In this document: positions 43,645 through 52,416 of the stretch, one piece after another
How the letters are laid out: the number at the start of each line of letters is the position of its first letter
Numbering within the stretch: the first letter of the stretch is position 1
NCBI RefSeq assembly: GCF_001577305.1
Contig: NZ_CP014518.1
Location: 3,100,001 to 3,164,000 of the forward strand
Length of the DNA stretch: 64,000 nt
Source: Sinomonas atrocyanea
GTDB lineage: Bacteria > Actinomycetota > Actinomycetes > Actinomycetales > Micrococcaceae
Reading direction: 5' to 3'
Notes under the pieces: generated by a model
Database searches by the model: none
What the model was told of the DNA's origin: nothing
What the model saw: the letters and a program-made list of their open reading frames with translations, nothing else
Position numbers and translations under genes: made by a program

Positions 43645-43675
43645 GGGGGAGGTCGCCAGCCTGGCGGTCTCCCCC
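43645..43675. terminator. Bidirectional hairpin terminator
   Basis: GGGGGAGGTCGCC pairs with GGCGGTCTCCCCC through two G-U pairs, around AGCCT. A-rich GAAAG on the left and TCTC on the right flank the stem. It lies between the convergent repeat-protein and response-regulator genes. Confidence 0.6.
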
Positions 43676-43732
43676 CTCTCGCTCGGTCAGCGCCACGTGT
43701 GCAGGGCTGCCAGCTTCCGGCGGAACAAACCC

Positions 43733-44416
43733 CTAGGGAGTCAGGAGCGGTCGGCGGAGCCCTGCCCTGTGGGCCGGCCGGGGCACATGCTGGGGCGGTT
43801 CGGTCCGGTGTGCCCGGCCGAGCTTCGCCAGGGCCGAGGAGACGCAGGTCTGGGCGGTCTTCTGGGCCACCGCCATCTCGTGGGCGATCTGCCGGTTCGT
43901 CAGCCCGCGGTGCAGCAGCTCGAGCACCCGGGATTCCTGGGGGCTCAGGTCGAGGCCCCGGCGCATGACGGCCTCCTCGATCGCGCCCTCGAGGGCCCAC
44001 TCCTCGTCCTCGGGATCGAAGAGGAGCTCCCCCGCGGCGGCGCGGCCGATCGCCGCGCCGAGGTCCCCGCCGGAGATCTGCTCCGGCAGGCAGCCGCACG
44101 CCCCGGCGAGGACGGCCTCCCGGCGGGCCCTCGCGTCCCGGTCCCCGGCCACGATCACGCAGGTGATCGCCGGGTCCGCCGAGCGCACCTGCAGGCAGAC
44201 CTCGCCGCCTGTTCCGTCGCCGAGGCGGGAATCCAGCACCGCCACGTCCGGCCGCAGCGCGAGGATCTGGGCACAGGCCTCGTCCGCAGAGCCGGCCTCT
44301 CCCACAACGGCCATCCCCTGCGCCTCGAGCAGACGCCTGCGCGTATGCCGGGCCGATTCGCGGCCGCTGAGGAGGTAGACCCGAATCGGCACGCCGTCCG
44401 TTCCGCTGCGCCCCAT
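43733..44416 (-). CDS. NarL/LuxR-type response regulator with atypical receiver
   Basis: ATG 44416 with GAAGGAAGGGAG upstream gives 227 residues. The receiver domain keeps the phospho-acceptor Asp (VAVLDSRLGDG), but the usual Thr/Ser of strand 4 is replaced (CVIVAGDRD) and the invariant Lys of the GYLLK motif is Glu (GCLPEQ). The C-terminal LuxR HTH is intact: LSPQESRVLELLHRGLTNRQIAHEMAVA, KTAQTCVSSALAKLG. No histidine kinase is adjacent, so it is an orphan regulator. It is divergent from the copper-region membrane protein at 44607. Confidence 0.88.
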   Translation of the reverse strand: MGRSGTDGVPIRVYLLSGRESARHTRRRLLEAQGMAVVGEAGSADEACAQILALRPDVAVLDSRLGDGTGGEVCLQVRSADPAITCVIVAGDRDARARREAVLAGACGCLPEQISGGDLGAAIGRAAAGELLFDPEDEEWALEGAIEEAVMRRGLDLSPQESRVLELLHRGLTNRQIAHEMAVAQKTAQTCVSSALAKLGRAHRTEPPQHVPRPAHRAGLRRPLLTP

Positions 44417-44606
44417 CTGCCTGCTCCCTTCCTTGCCTCCTGATTCAAGTGGACGGCCAACGGGAGCTGCGAAGTAGGGGCAATCGTCCCGGGGTCGGGC
44501 CTCGGCGGCGTCCGGCGGCGTCCGGGCGGCGGATTCTTCCCCGGAATGCGCCCTCTCGTAGAGTTGAGGGGTCCCTAGCGCGAGCCGAGGAAAGGCGGGT
44601 GGGAGC

Positions 44607-45194
44607 GTGCGCGCAGCATTCCGGCTCTCCCGCGCCGCCGTGGTCACCGCCGCCACCGTCCTGCTCGCCGTCGCCGCCCACACGGCGGCCGGCGGAGCCG
44701 TCCCGGACCCGCTGATCCTGCTCGGGCTGCTGGCCCTGACGCTGCTGCCCACGGCGTGGCTCTCGGGCAAGCGCCTCACCCCCGCCACGGTGCTCGGTCT
44801 CCTGGGCACCGGGCAGTTCGTCCTGCACTCGGCCTTCGACGGCCTCTCCGAGTCCGCGGCCTCCCTGCAGCTCTCCCCTGCCGCCGGGCACGTCCACGTC
44901 CTCGGCGCGGCCTCGCCGGGCGCCCCGGTCGGCCACGTCCACGGGTACAGCCCGGAAATGCTCGCCGCGCACGCGCTCGCGACCCTCGCTGTCGGCCTCC
45001 TGATCGCCAGGGGCGAGGCAGCCCTGTGGGCGCTGCTGGCGTGGCTGAGTCCCCTCGTCCGCCTGCTCCTGGTCCGCGCGCTCGCGCCCGCCGCCGCTCT
45101 TCCGGCCTACGCCCCGAAGGCGTTCCCGAAGATCTGGCGCGGCCTGCGGCTTCCAGCCCTCCGCGGCCCACCGGCGTCCGCCGCCGCCTGCTGA
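44607..45194 (+). CDS. Membrane protein with GHVH motifs, copper-locus partner
   Basis: The GTG start at 44607 (GGGTGGGAG upstream) yields 195 residues with about four hydrophobic segments and an extracytoplasmic loop containing GHVHVLGAAS and GHVHGYSPEM. The paired Gly-His-x-His motifs and a nearby Met could bind copper. The protein precedes YcnI and CopC genes in the same direction, a common actinobacterial grouping. The C-terminus is basic and Pro-rich. I know no family name for it; a role in copper handling is inferred from the motifs and position. Confidence 0.7.
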   Translation: MRAAFRLSRAAVVTAATVLLAVAAHTAAGGAVPDPLILLGLLALTLLPTAWLSGKRLTPATVLGLLGTGQFVLHSAFDGLSESAASLQLSPAAGHVHVLGAASPGAPVGHVHGYSPEMLAAHALATLAVGLLIARGEAALWALLAWLSPLVRLLLVRALAPAAALPAYAPKAFPKIWRGLRLPALRGPPASAAAC

Positions 45195-45299
45195 GGCGGC
45201 CTCCGGACACCCGCACACCCGGCGGGCAGCCCATGCCTGCCCGCCTCCGCCCCGGCGCGAGCGCGCCCGGGCGGGCCAAGACGAAGGCCAGGAACACCC

Positions 45300-46016
45300 A
45301 TGAAGAGCTCCTTCCGCCGCGCCCTCACGGTCGCGGCCACCACCGCAGCGACCGCCGCACTGATCGGCACCGGCGCCGCGGCCGCCAACGCCCATGTCTC
45401 CGTCAGCCCGGACGACACCGGCGCCGGCGGGTTCTCGCACCTCACCTTCAACATCCCCAACGAGTCCCCGACCGCCAAGACCACGAAGGTCGAGGTCAAG
45501 CTCCCCACCGACACCCCGTTCACCTCGGTCTCGGTCAAGCCGGTCGAGGGCTGGAGCGCCCAGGTGGTCACCACCACCCTGCCCAAGCCGGTCACCGTGG
45601 CCGGCGCAACCGTCACGAAGGCCCCCACCGAGGTGGTCTGGACGGCCGACGCCGCCCACGAGATCGGCCCCAACGAGTACCAGGCCTTCTCCCTCTCCGT
45701 CGGCCGGCTCCCCGCCGCCGGCACCACCGTGGTCCTGCCCGCGACCCAGACGTACACCGACGGAAAGGTCGTCACCTGGGACCAGAAGGCGGAGGCGGGC
45801 AGGGAGGAGCCGGAGCACCCCGCGCCGTCGTTCACCACCACCGCGGCCGACGACGCCGCCCCGAGCCCATCGGCATCACCGCAGACCGCTGCCCCGGCCT
45901 CCCAGACCACGGACGCCACCGCAGCCTGGGGCCTCGGGCTCGGCGTGCTCGGCGCCGTCCTCGGTGCCGCCGCCCTCGGGCTCGTCCTGGCCGGCCGCCG
46001 CCGGGCCGCGAAGTAA
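45300..46016 (+). CDS. YcnI-like (DUF1775) copper-binding membrane protein
   Basis: The 238-residue protein has a signal peptide cleaved near ANA so that the mature N-terminus would be HVSVSP. That His is the known mono-His copper ligand of YcnI-type domains. The beta-sandwich follows with GFSHLTFNIPNES, VKPVEGWSAQV and EYQAFSLSVGRLP, then a Pro/Ala/Thr linker and a C-terminal helix with RRRAAK. It should face outward and bind or deliver copper. It is 12 bases from the copC-domain gene and on the same strand as the GHVH membrane protein. Confidence 0.92.
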   Translation: MKSSFRRALTVAATTAATAALIGTGAAAANAHVSVSPDDTGAGGFSHLTFNIPNESPTAKTTKVEVKLPTDTPFTSVSVKPVEGWSAQVVTTTLPKPVTVAGATVTKAPTEVVWTADAAHEIGPNEYQAFSLSVGRLPAAGTTVVLPATQTYTDGKVVTWDQKAEAGREEPEHPAPSFTTTAADDAAPSPSASPQTAAPASQTTDATAAWGLGLGVLGAVLGAAALGLVLAGRRRAAK

Positions 46017-46028
46017 GGGGGACGAGCC

Positions 46029-46640
46029 ATGCGCACCACTGCACGTGCCCGCCTCCTGCGCACCGCCGCGAGCGTCCTCGTCGCCGCGGCCGCCCTCCTC
46101 CCGGCCCCAGCGGCCCAGGCGCACGACGTCATCGAGTCGACCAACCCGGCCGACGGGTCCACTGTGGCGACCCTGCCGGCGTCGGTGGTCCTGACGTTCG
46201 ACCACACGCCCATCGGGGTGGGCACCGAGATCCTCGTCAAGGACCCCACCGGGACCAACCAGGCGGACGGGCCGGCGAAGATCGTGGACACCAGCGTCAC
46301 CCAGCCCCTCAAGTCCGGCGCCCCCGCCGGGAAGTACACCGTGGTGTGGCGCGTGGTCTCGGCGGACTCCCACCCCATCGAGGGCACCTTCACGTTCACG
46401 GCCAAGGCCGCTGGCGGCGCTGCGGCTGCGGCCTCGGGGGCCCAAAGCGCGGGGGCCCAGAGCACGGGGGCCGCGCAGTCGGCCCCTGCGCAGGCCGCCC
46501 CCGCGTCGGGCTCTTCTGCCTCCGGCTCCTCCGGCGGCGCGATGGCGCTGTGGCTGGGCATTGGCGCGGCCGTCCTGGTGCTGGTGGCGCTGGCGGCGTT
46601 CTTCGTCCGGCGGGCCCTCAGGCCCGGCCTGGAGGAGTAG
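46029..46640 (+). CDS. CopC-domain copper-binding protein with membrane anchor
   Basis: The 203-residue protein has a signal peptide ending AQA, giving a mature N-terminus HDVIESTNPADGS whose His1 is the Cu(II) ligand of CopC. The CopC sandwich continues to VVWRVVSADSHPIEGTFTFT with the second ligand His in DSHP. A Ser/Ala/Gly linker and a C-terminal helix follow. There is no CopD or YcnJ fusion or separate CopD in the window, so import partners are missing or elsewhere. GGGGG upstream of ATG 46029 serves as RBS. Confidence 0.92.
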   Translation: MRTTARARLLRTAASVLVAAAALLPAPAAQAHDVIESTNPADGSTVATLPASVVLTFDHTPIGVGTEILVKDPTGTNQADGPAKIVDTSVTQPLKSGAPAGKYTVVWRVVSADSHPIEGTFTFTAKAAGGAAAAASGAQSAGAQSTGAAQSAPAQAAPASGSSASGSSGGAMALWLGIGAAVLVLVALAAFFVRRALRPGLEE

Positions 46641-46651
46641 CCTCCGCCCGA

Positions 46652-46685
46652 CACCCCGGGAACCCGGCCTCGGGTTCCTGGGGTG
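46652..46685. terminator. Hairpin terminator between copC-domain gene and pfkB gene
   Basis: CACCCCGGGAACCCG (46652-46666) and CGGGTTCCTGGGGTG (46671-46685) form a 15-bp stem with one G-U pair and a GCCT loop. It serves convergent genes. Confidence 0.75.
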
Positions 46686-46695
46686 CCCCGGCCGG

Positions 46696-47658
46696 TCACG
46701 CCGAGCGCAGCTCGGCCTCGAGGCGTTCCACGTCTGCGCGGTGGCACAGCTCGGTGGCCGGGGTCATCACGGCCGCGCTCCCGGCAGCCACGGCGGCCCT
46801 GAAGGCCTCCCCGGCGGGGCGTCCCTGCGCCATCCGCAGGACGAATGCTGCCATGAAGCTGTCCCCGGCGCCGACGGTGCTGACCACCGGCACGCTGGGG
46901 ACCCGCAGGCGCAGGACGCCGGAGCTCGACGCCAGGGCGGCGCCCCGCGCGCCCAGGGTGAGGGCGACGTACTCGGCTGACCCTCCGGAGACCAGCGCGG
47001 CGGCCGCGTCCATCTGGTCCTGTTCGCTCTCGAGGGCCCCGCCCGCGTGCTCCGCGAGCTCGCGCAGGCTGGGCTTGACCAGGAACACGCCCTCACTGAG
47101 GGCCCTGCCGAGGGCGGAGCCGGAGGCGTCGACGAGGCAGCGCGCACCGTTCTCCCGCGCGAGGCGGGCCACCCGGGCATAGAAGTCGTCCGGCACCCCC
47201 GGCGGCAGGCTCCCGCTGGCCACCACGTACCCGCCCCGTGGGACCGTGTGCGCCACGAGATCGAGGCAGCTGACCCACTCGGCCTCGCTGAGTTCAGGGC
47301 CCTCCAGCACGAACCGGTACTGCCGGCCGCTCGAGGTCTCGTCCACGGTGAAGTTCTGGCGCGTGCTGCCCCGGATGGGCACCACGAGGCTGGGGACGCG
47401 CTCGGCCTCGACGAGACGGCGGTAGGCCTCCCCGGTGGGGCCGCCCGCGGTGAACAGGGCCACGCTGCGCCCTCCGAGCCGCTGGATCACCCGGGCCACG
47501 TTCACGCCGCCCCCGCCCGGGTCCACCCGGCTGGCACCGCACCGGAGCTTGTGGCTGCTCTCCACCTTCGCCGTCGCGGTGCTGATGTCCAGGGCCGGGT
47601 TGACCGTCAGCGTCAGGATCTGCCTCGCCCCGGAGGGCTGTGCCCCTTCCATGGCCAC
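46696..47658 (-). CDS. PfkB-family sugar kinase (1-phosphofructokinase/PfkB-like)
   Basis: The 320-residue protein opens LTLTVNPALD, as in 1-phosphofructokinase, tagatose-6-phosphate kinase and PfkB. It has DPGGGGVNVARVIQRLGG, and the ATP/anion-hole motif VGAGDSFMAAFV with the catalytic Asp near the C-terminus. The substrate is most likely fructose-1-phosphate, fructose-6-phosphate or tagatose-6-phosphate. There is no PTS gene nearby, which makes a 6-phosphate substrate (PfkB) more likely than fructose-1-phosphate. A second Met two codons in is an alternative start. Confidence 0.88.
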   Translation of the reverse strand: MAMEGAQPSGARQILTLTVNPALDISTATAKVESSHKLRCGASRVDPGGGGVNVARVIQRLGGRSVALFTAGGPTGEAYRRLVEAERVPSLVVPIRGSTRQNFTVDETSSGRQYRFVLEGPELSEAEWVSCLDLVAHTVPRGGYVVASGSLPPGVPDDFYARVARLARENGARCLVDASGSALGRALSEGVFLVKPSLRELAEHAGGALESEQDQMDAAAALVSGGSAEYVALTLGARGAALASSSGVLRLRVPSVPVVSTVGAGDSFMAAFVLRMAQGRPAGEAFRAAVAAGSAAVMTPATELCHRADVERLEAELRSA

Positions 47659-47872
47659 AGCTTACGGACCTCCGCAAGGGTGCGTACTGGGCCAGTGGCG
47701 GCCGCCGGCGAGGGTACGTACACCTTCTGGGAATCCCCGTGGAATAGCCTGAGCGCAGCCTGAAAAGACGGGTACGGATTACTCGGGCGCCCCATGGGTC
47801 CCAATTTTTACGCTCCTTCTACCACGCTGCCGGCACCCGGCCAGCGGCGGCAGGGTAGGGGGGAACCCGCTC

Positions 47873-50800
47873 ATGGAGCCCAGTGGAAGACCCAGCATGC
47901 GCGGCGCCCTGCGCCACGTGCTCCGGAGGCCGCCGCGGGCACTCGCAGCGCTCCTGGCCGGGGCCCTCGCCGGTGCGGCACTGCTGACCGGCCCCGCAGC
48001 CTCGGCCGACGTCGGGACCATTGCCCACGACACCCTCCGCACCGGGTGGGACAGCGATGAGAGCGCCCTCTCGCCCGCAGGGGTGGCCTCCCCCAACTTC
48101 GGCAAGCTGTTCTCCGCCGCGGTGGACGGGCAGGTGTACGCGCAGCCGCTCGTGGTCGGCCAGACGGTCGTCGCGGCCACGGAGAACAACGCCGTCTACG
48201 GCCTCGACGCCGCGACCGGCGCGGTCAAGTGGACCCGCTCCGTGGGCCCCGCCTGGCCCGCCGCCGCCATCGGCTGCGGGGACCTGGTGCCCAACATCGG
48301 CATCACCTCGACCCCTGTCTACGACGCGGCCACGAGCAGCGTGTTCCTCACCGCGAAGACGAACGACGCCGGGAACGCGCAGCTGCCCCACTGGTACATG
48401 CACTCGATCGACGTCACCACCGGCGCCGAGCGGGCCGGCTTCCCGGTGATGATCGACGGCGCCCCGACCAACGATCCGACCCGGCCCTTCAACGCCTTCA
48501 CGGCCATGCAGCGGCCAGGCCTGCTGCTCATGGGCGGGGTGGTGTACGCCGGCTTCGCGAGCCACTGCGACCACAGCCCGTTCGTGGGCTATGTGGTCGG
48601 GGTCTCGACGGCGGGCAAGCAGACCACGATGTGGGCCACCGAGACGCGGATCAGCAATGCCGAGGGCGGCATCTGGCAGTCCGGCGGCGGGCTGGTCTCC
48701 GACGGGCCGGGGCGGATCCTGTTCTCGACCGGCAACGGGATCGCCCCACAGAAGTCCCCAGGGACGTCCCCGCCGTCGACCCTCGCGGAGTCCGTGGTGC
48801 GGCTGCAGGTCGGCACGGACGGCAACCTGACGGCGAAGGACTTCTTCAGCCCGGCCGCGAACGTGAAGATGAACCAGGATGATGCGGACCTGGGCTCCGG
48901 GGCGCCGATCGCGATCCCGGACGGCTACGGCACCTCCGCGCACCCGCACCTGATGGTGCAGACTGGCAAGGACGGGCACATCTACCTGCTCGACCGGGAC
49001 GCGCTGGGCGGCATGGCCCAAGGGGTCAACGGCACCGACGCGGTCGTGGACACGGCCGGGCCCTACAACGGGGTGTGGGGGCGCTCGGCGTTCCTCGGCA
49101 CCACGCAGGGCGGGTATGTCTACCAGGTCGAGAACAAGGGCTACCTGCGGGCGTCGAAGCTGGTCCCCAACAGCTCGGGCGGGGTCAAGCTCGCCTCGGT
49201 GGGCACCTCCACCGGCACGTTCGGCTACACGTCCGGCTCGCCGGTGGTCACGTCCTCGGGCACGGACGGCTCCTCCGCCCTGGTCTGGGTCATCTACACG
49301 GACAACAACACCGGGGCCAACGCCCAGCTGCGCGCGTACCGGGCCATCCCGGACAGCACGGGCAAGCTCGCGCAGGTCTTCAGCGCCCCGATCGGCACGG
49401 CCTCGAAGTTCACCTCACCCGCCACCAACTCCGGGAAGGTGTACGTGGGCACCCGGGACGGTCACGTGCTGGGCTTCGGCATCCCGACCAAGGCGGCGGT
49501 CGGGTCGACCAGCGGCGACCTGGGCCAGGTCGCGGTCGGCGCGAGCTCCACGACGACCGTGACCATCACGGCAACGCGCGCGGTGACGATCAGCTCGGTC
49601 ACCACGAGCGCCCCGTTCGGGATCGGGTCCGTGGCCCTCCCGAAGGCCCTGGCCTCCGGCGCGAGCCTCGGCATCCCCGTGACGTTCGCCCCCACGACCA
49701 CCGGGGAGTCAGACGGCACCCTGACCGTGAAGACCTCGGACGGCGAGACCGTCCTGCTGGGGGTTCACGGGATCGGCACCAAGGACGGCCTCGGCGCCAC
49801 GCCGACGTCGCTCGCCTTCAGCAACGTGCCGACCGGCACGGTCAGCCAGCAGACCGTCAACATCGTCAACACGGGCACGACGGCGGTGTCGGTCACCGGA
49901 GTGACCCTGCCCGCCGATGCGAGCCTCGTCACGGATCCGACCACGGTGCCCGCGATCGGGTCCACGATCCAGCCGCTCGCCTCGGTCCCGGTCTCGATCG
50001 CCTTCAAGCCGACCGTCGCTGCGTCGATCACGGACTCCATCACCGTCACGAGCAACCTCGGCGGGGTGACCGTGCCCATCGCGGCGACCTCCATCTCGGG
50101 GGCGTCCCACCTGCAGGTGCCCGCGTCCCTCGACTTCGGCGATGTGGCTGTCGGGACCTCGTCCACGCGCTCGTTCCAGATCCAGAACACCGGCAACATC
50201 CCGATGACGATCACCAAGGCGAAGGCCCCGCAGGGCGTGTTCACCACCACGACCCCCGTCTCCGAGGGCCTGACCATTCCTCCGGGCGACTCGGTCTTCC
50301 AGAGCGTGACCTTCACGCCCACCGCCTTCGGGCAGGCCGGGACCGCGGACACCTACTACCTCATCACGGCCGACGACGGCTCCGGCGCCCAGGAGGTCAT
50401 GCTCACCGGCAACGGCATCGACGATCCCGTCGCCGCCTACGCGGCGAAGATCGGCGCCGGCCGGTGGGCCTCACCGCTCGGCCAGGCCCTCACCGCCGAA
50501 TACAGCGTGGGCACCGGCACGTGCCAGGACTACACCTCCGGCATCATCTGCTGGTCCCCGACCACCGGCGCGCACGAGGTGCACGGGGCCATCTACACCC
50601 GCTACGCCGCGGCGGGCGGCCCGAGGGGCTACCTCGGCTTCCCGACCACGGACGAGACCAAGACGCCGGACGGCATCGGGGCGTACAACCACTTCTCCGG
50701 TTCCAGCGGCGGGTCGATCTACTGGACCTCGGCGCTCGGGGCCCATGAGGTCCACGGTGCGATCCGGGCGCGGTGGGCTGCGAGCGGGTGGGAGAAGGGC

Positions 50801-51424
50801 CCCTTGGGCTACCCGACCACCGATGAGCTGGGCACCCCGGACGGGGTGGGCCGGTACAACCACTTCAACGGTTCCGGCGGCGCCTCCATCTACTGGTCGC
50901 CGAAGACCGGCGCGCACTCGATCCAGGGCGCGATCCGGGCCAAGTGGGCAGAGAAGGGCTGGGAGCGCGGCCCCTTGGGCTACCCGACCACGGACGAGAG
51001 CAAGACCCCCGATGGCGTCGGCAGGTACAACCACTTCAACGGCTCCGGCGGCGCCTCGATCTTCTGGTCGCCGACCACGGGGGCGCACTCGATCCGCGGG
51101 GCGATCCGGGCCGAATGGGCAGCATCGGGTTGGGAGCACGGCCCGCTGGGCTACCCGATCACCGACGAGAAGGGCACCCCGGACGGCTCGGGCCGCTACA
51201 ACCACTTCTCCAAGGGAGCCTCGATCTACTGGACCCCATGGACCGGAGCGCACTCGGTGCTCGGCGCGATCCGGGCGACGTGGGCCTCGATGGGCTGGGA
51301 GCGCAGCTGGCTCGGCTACCCGACCTCGGACGAGTACTCCGTCCCGGTGGGGCGCGCGGAGGACTTCGAGAGCGGCAGCCTGACCTGGAGCGCCTCCACC
51401 GGAAGGGTGAACGCCGCCGGCTGA
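47873..51424 (+). CDS. Large secreted protein: PQQ-like propeller, Ig-like repeats, LGFP repeats
   Basis: The 1183-residue protein (ATG 47873; ATG at codon 9 also possible) has a signal peptide to about 45. It then has a beta-propeller of the PQQ/quinoprotein type (about 46-535: VDGQVYAQPLVVG, NAVYGLDAATGAVKW, DGHIYLLDRDALGG, GKVYVGTRDGHVLGF). Three ASH/choice-of-anchor-like beta-sandwiches follow (about 540-848: LAFSNVPTGTVSQQTVNI, LDFGDVAVGTSSTRSFQI). At least five LGFP units end it (about 851-1183: GYLGFPTTDE, GPLGYPTTDE and variants). The propeller lacks visible PQQ-enzyme active-site residues, so it may bind a polymer rather than oxidise alcohols. LGFP repeats should hold it on the cell envelope. 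It stands alone between the sugar kinase and the receiver gene. Confidence 0.9.
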   Translation: MEPSGRPSMRGALRHVLRRPPRALAALLAGALAGAALLTGPAASADVGTIAHDTLRTGWDSDESALSPAGVASPNFGKLFSAAVDGQVYAQPLVVGQTVVAATENNAVYGLDAATGAVKWTRSVGPAWPAAAIGCGDLVPNIGITSTPVYDAATSSVFLTAKTNDAGNAQLPHWYMHSIDVTTGAERAGFPVMIDGAPTNDPTRPFNAFTAMQRPGLLLMGGVVYAGFASHCDHSPFVGYVVGVSTAGKQTTMWATETRISNAEGGIWQSGGGLVSDGPGRILFSTGNGIAPQKSPGTSPPSTLAESVVRLQVGTDGNLTAKDFFSPAANVKMNQDDADLGSGAPIAIPDGYGTSAHPHLMVQTGKDGHIYLLDRDALGGMAQGVNGTDAVVDTAGPYNGVWGRSAFLGTTQGGYVYQVENKGYLRASKLVPNSSGGVKLASVGTSTGTFGYTSGSPVVTSSGTDGSSALVWVIYTDNNTGANAQLRAYRAIPDSTGKLAQVFSAPIGTASKFTSPATNSGKVYVGTRDGHVLGFGIPTKAAVGSTSGDLGQVAVGASSTTTVTITATRAVTISSVTTSAPFGIGSVALPKALASGASLGIPVTFAPTTTGESDGTLTVKTSDGETVLLGVHGIGTKDGLGATPTSLAFSNVPTGTVSQQTVNIVNTGTTAVSVTGVTLPADASLVTDPTTVPAIGSTIQPLASVPVSIAFKPTVAASITDSITVTSNLGGVTVPIAATSISGASHLQVPASLDFGDVAVGTSSTRSFQIQNTGNIPMTITKAKAPQGVFTTTTPVSEGLTIPPGDSVFQSVTFTPTAFGQAGTADTYYLITADDGSGAQEVMLTGNGIDDPVAAYAAKIGAGRWASPLGQALTAEYSVGTGTCQDYTSGIICWSPTTGAHEVHGAIYTRYAAAGGPRGYLGFPTTDETKTPDGIGAYNHFSGSSGGSIYWTSALGAHEVHGAIRARWAASGWEKGPLGYPTTDELGTPDGVGRYNHFNGSGGASIYWSPKTGAHSIQGAIRAKWAEKGWERGPLGYPTTDESKTPDGVGRYNHFNGSGGASIFWSPTTGAHSIRGAIRAEWAASGWEHGPLGYPITDEKGTPDGSGRYNHFSKGASIYWTPWTGAHSVLGAIRATWASMGWERSWLGYPTSDEYSVPVGRAEDFESGSLTWSASTGRVNAAG

Positions 51425-51443
51425 GCAAAGGTGGCGGCGCAGC

Positions 51444-51884
51444 TCAGGACAGATTGGACGTCCTCCTGCTGCGCCGCCACCGGACGGCGTCCCGCAGCGC
51501 CCACGCCAGGCGGTCCCCGGCGAGGCTGGCCAGGACGTAGCCGCAGGCTCCGGCCCTGAAAGAGGCGGTGATCTCACCGGGGCGGTCCCGGAGCGAGAGC
51601 ATGACGCACGCGATCATGGGCGCCGCCTCCGTGATCGCCCGGCAAACCTCGATCATGCTCTCTCCGACGAGGCCCAAGGAGAGCAGGCACACGTCCGGGG
51701 CCGCGGCGGCGACGGCCCGCACGGTCGCCGCCGCAGCCGGGGAGCGCCCCACGACCTCGAAGCCCTGGTCCTCGAGCAGGTCGCCGAGCGTCTCCCGTGT
51801 GAGGGCATGATCCTCGACGATGAACACCTTCAGCCGCAGATCTGCCGGCAGATCCAGTTCCGGGCGCATACGGCCCCCGTCCAT
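51444..51884 (-). CDS. Receiver-only protein lacking the phosphorylatable Asp
   Basis: The 146-residue protein is one receiver fold: KVFIVEDHALTRETLGDLLED keeps the acidic pair. The strand-3 Asp is Ser (PDVCLLSLGLVGES) and the conserved Lys is missing (ACGYVLASLAG). The chain ends soon after helix 5 with WRRSRRTSNLS, and there is no output domain. It cannot be phosphorylated in the usual way, so it is probably a pseudo-receiver working by protein contact. It shares AGACG and general layout with the regulator at 43.7-44.4 kb. It converges with the large secreted protein gene. Confidence 0.85.
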   Translation of the reverse strand: MDGGRMRPELDLPADLRLKVFIVEDHALTRETLGDLLEDQGFEVVGRSPAAAATVRAVAAAAPDVCLLSLGLVGESMIEVCRAITEAAPMIACVMLSLRDRPGEITASFRAGACGYVLASLAGDRLAWALRDAVRWRRSRRTSNLS

Positions 51885-52115
51885 CTCGACGATCGACTCT
51901 GTCGCAGCCCCCGGGTGCTTGGGGTCCAGCGTCTCCCCAAACCATCGAGCGGCTCAGGGCCGAACGTCCCCCTGATGATCTTCGGAAATTCCCATTCCAA
52001 AGATGGGCTTTGGAGGGAAAATGGAATGAGCGCAATGGCCTCGAGCAGCCGGGACCCCCTCGCGCAACGAACAGAGAACCGCGGGCAGCGCCGCCCCGGA
52101 CCAAGGAAGACCGCC

Positions 52116-52340
52116 ATGCTTCCCCGCAGCAGACAGCCCAGCACCGCCCTCCACGTCAGCAACGCCTCCCGTTGGCCCGAGCACGAGCACGACTTCCCAG
52201 CGCGCCCGGCCGGCTTCACTCCTGCACCGCACGACCAGCGGACGCGCCTGCTGCGCGAACTGAGACAGGCCGGGCTCGGCGACACCGAGGCCCAGGCCGA
52301 GGCGGACAGGCTCCTGGCGGGAGACATCTGGAGCGGCTGA
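52116..52340 (+). CDS. 74-aa protein, paralog of the one at 8378-8602
   Basis: ATG 52116 follows AAGGAAG; 74 residues, the same length as its paralog. The N-terminal half is polar with WPEHEHDFPARPAGF; the C-terminal half, TRLLRELRQAGLGDTEAQAE, is helical and ends LLAGDIWSG. The last 36 residues align without gaps to the other copy (LL, AGL, A, L-AGD-I/L-WSG), while the N-terminal halves differ. It is followed 76 bases later by a helical-bundle protein gene. Function is unknown; conservation of the end only suggests a C-terminal recognition tag or binding motif. Confidence 0.8.
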   Translation: MLPRSRQPSTALHVSNASRWPEHEHDFPARPAGFTPAPHDQRTRLLRELRQAGLGDTEAQAEADRLLAGDIWSG

Positions 52341-52416
52341 CCACGAAGCCGGCCCTGCTTGGGCCTTTCTGGCGCGGGTAAGGGTGGGACGCCAGCCCAT
52401 CGCGCCAGGAGGACCC

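Noticed and set aside
47664..47872. GGTAGGGGGGAACCC before the large secreted protein, resembling part of a c-di-AMP (ydaO) riboswitch
   Set aside because: Only one short block matches; the other conserved segments and stems cannot be found in the 200 bases available.
51991..52014. TCCAAAG-ATGGG-CTTTGGA hairpin upstream of the second 74-aa gene
   Set aside because: The stem is only 7 bp, there is no U-tract, and it does not fit a known regulatory RNA; it could be chance.
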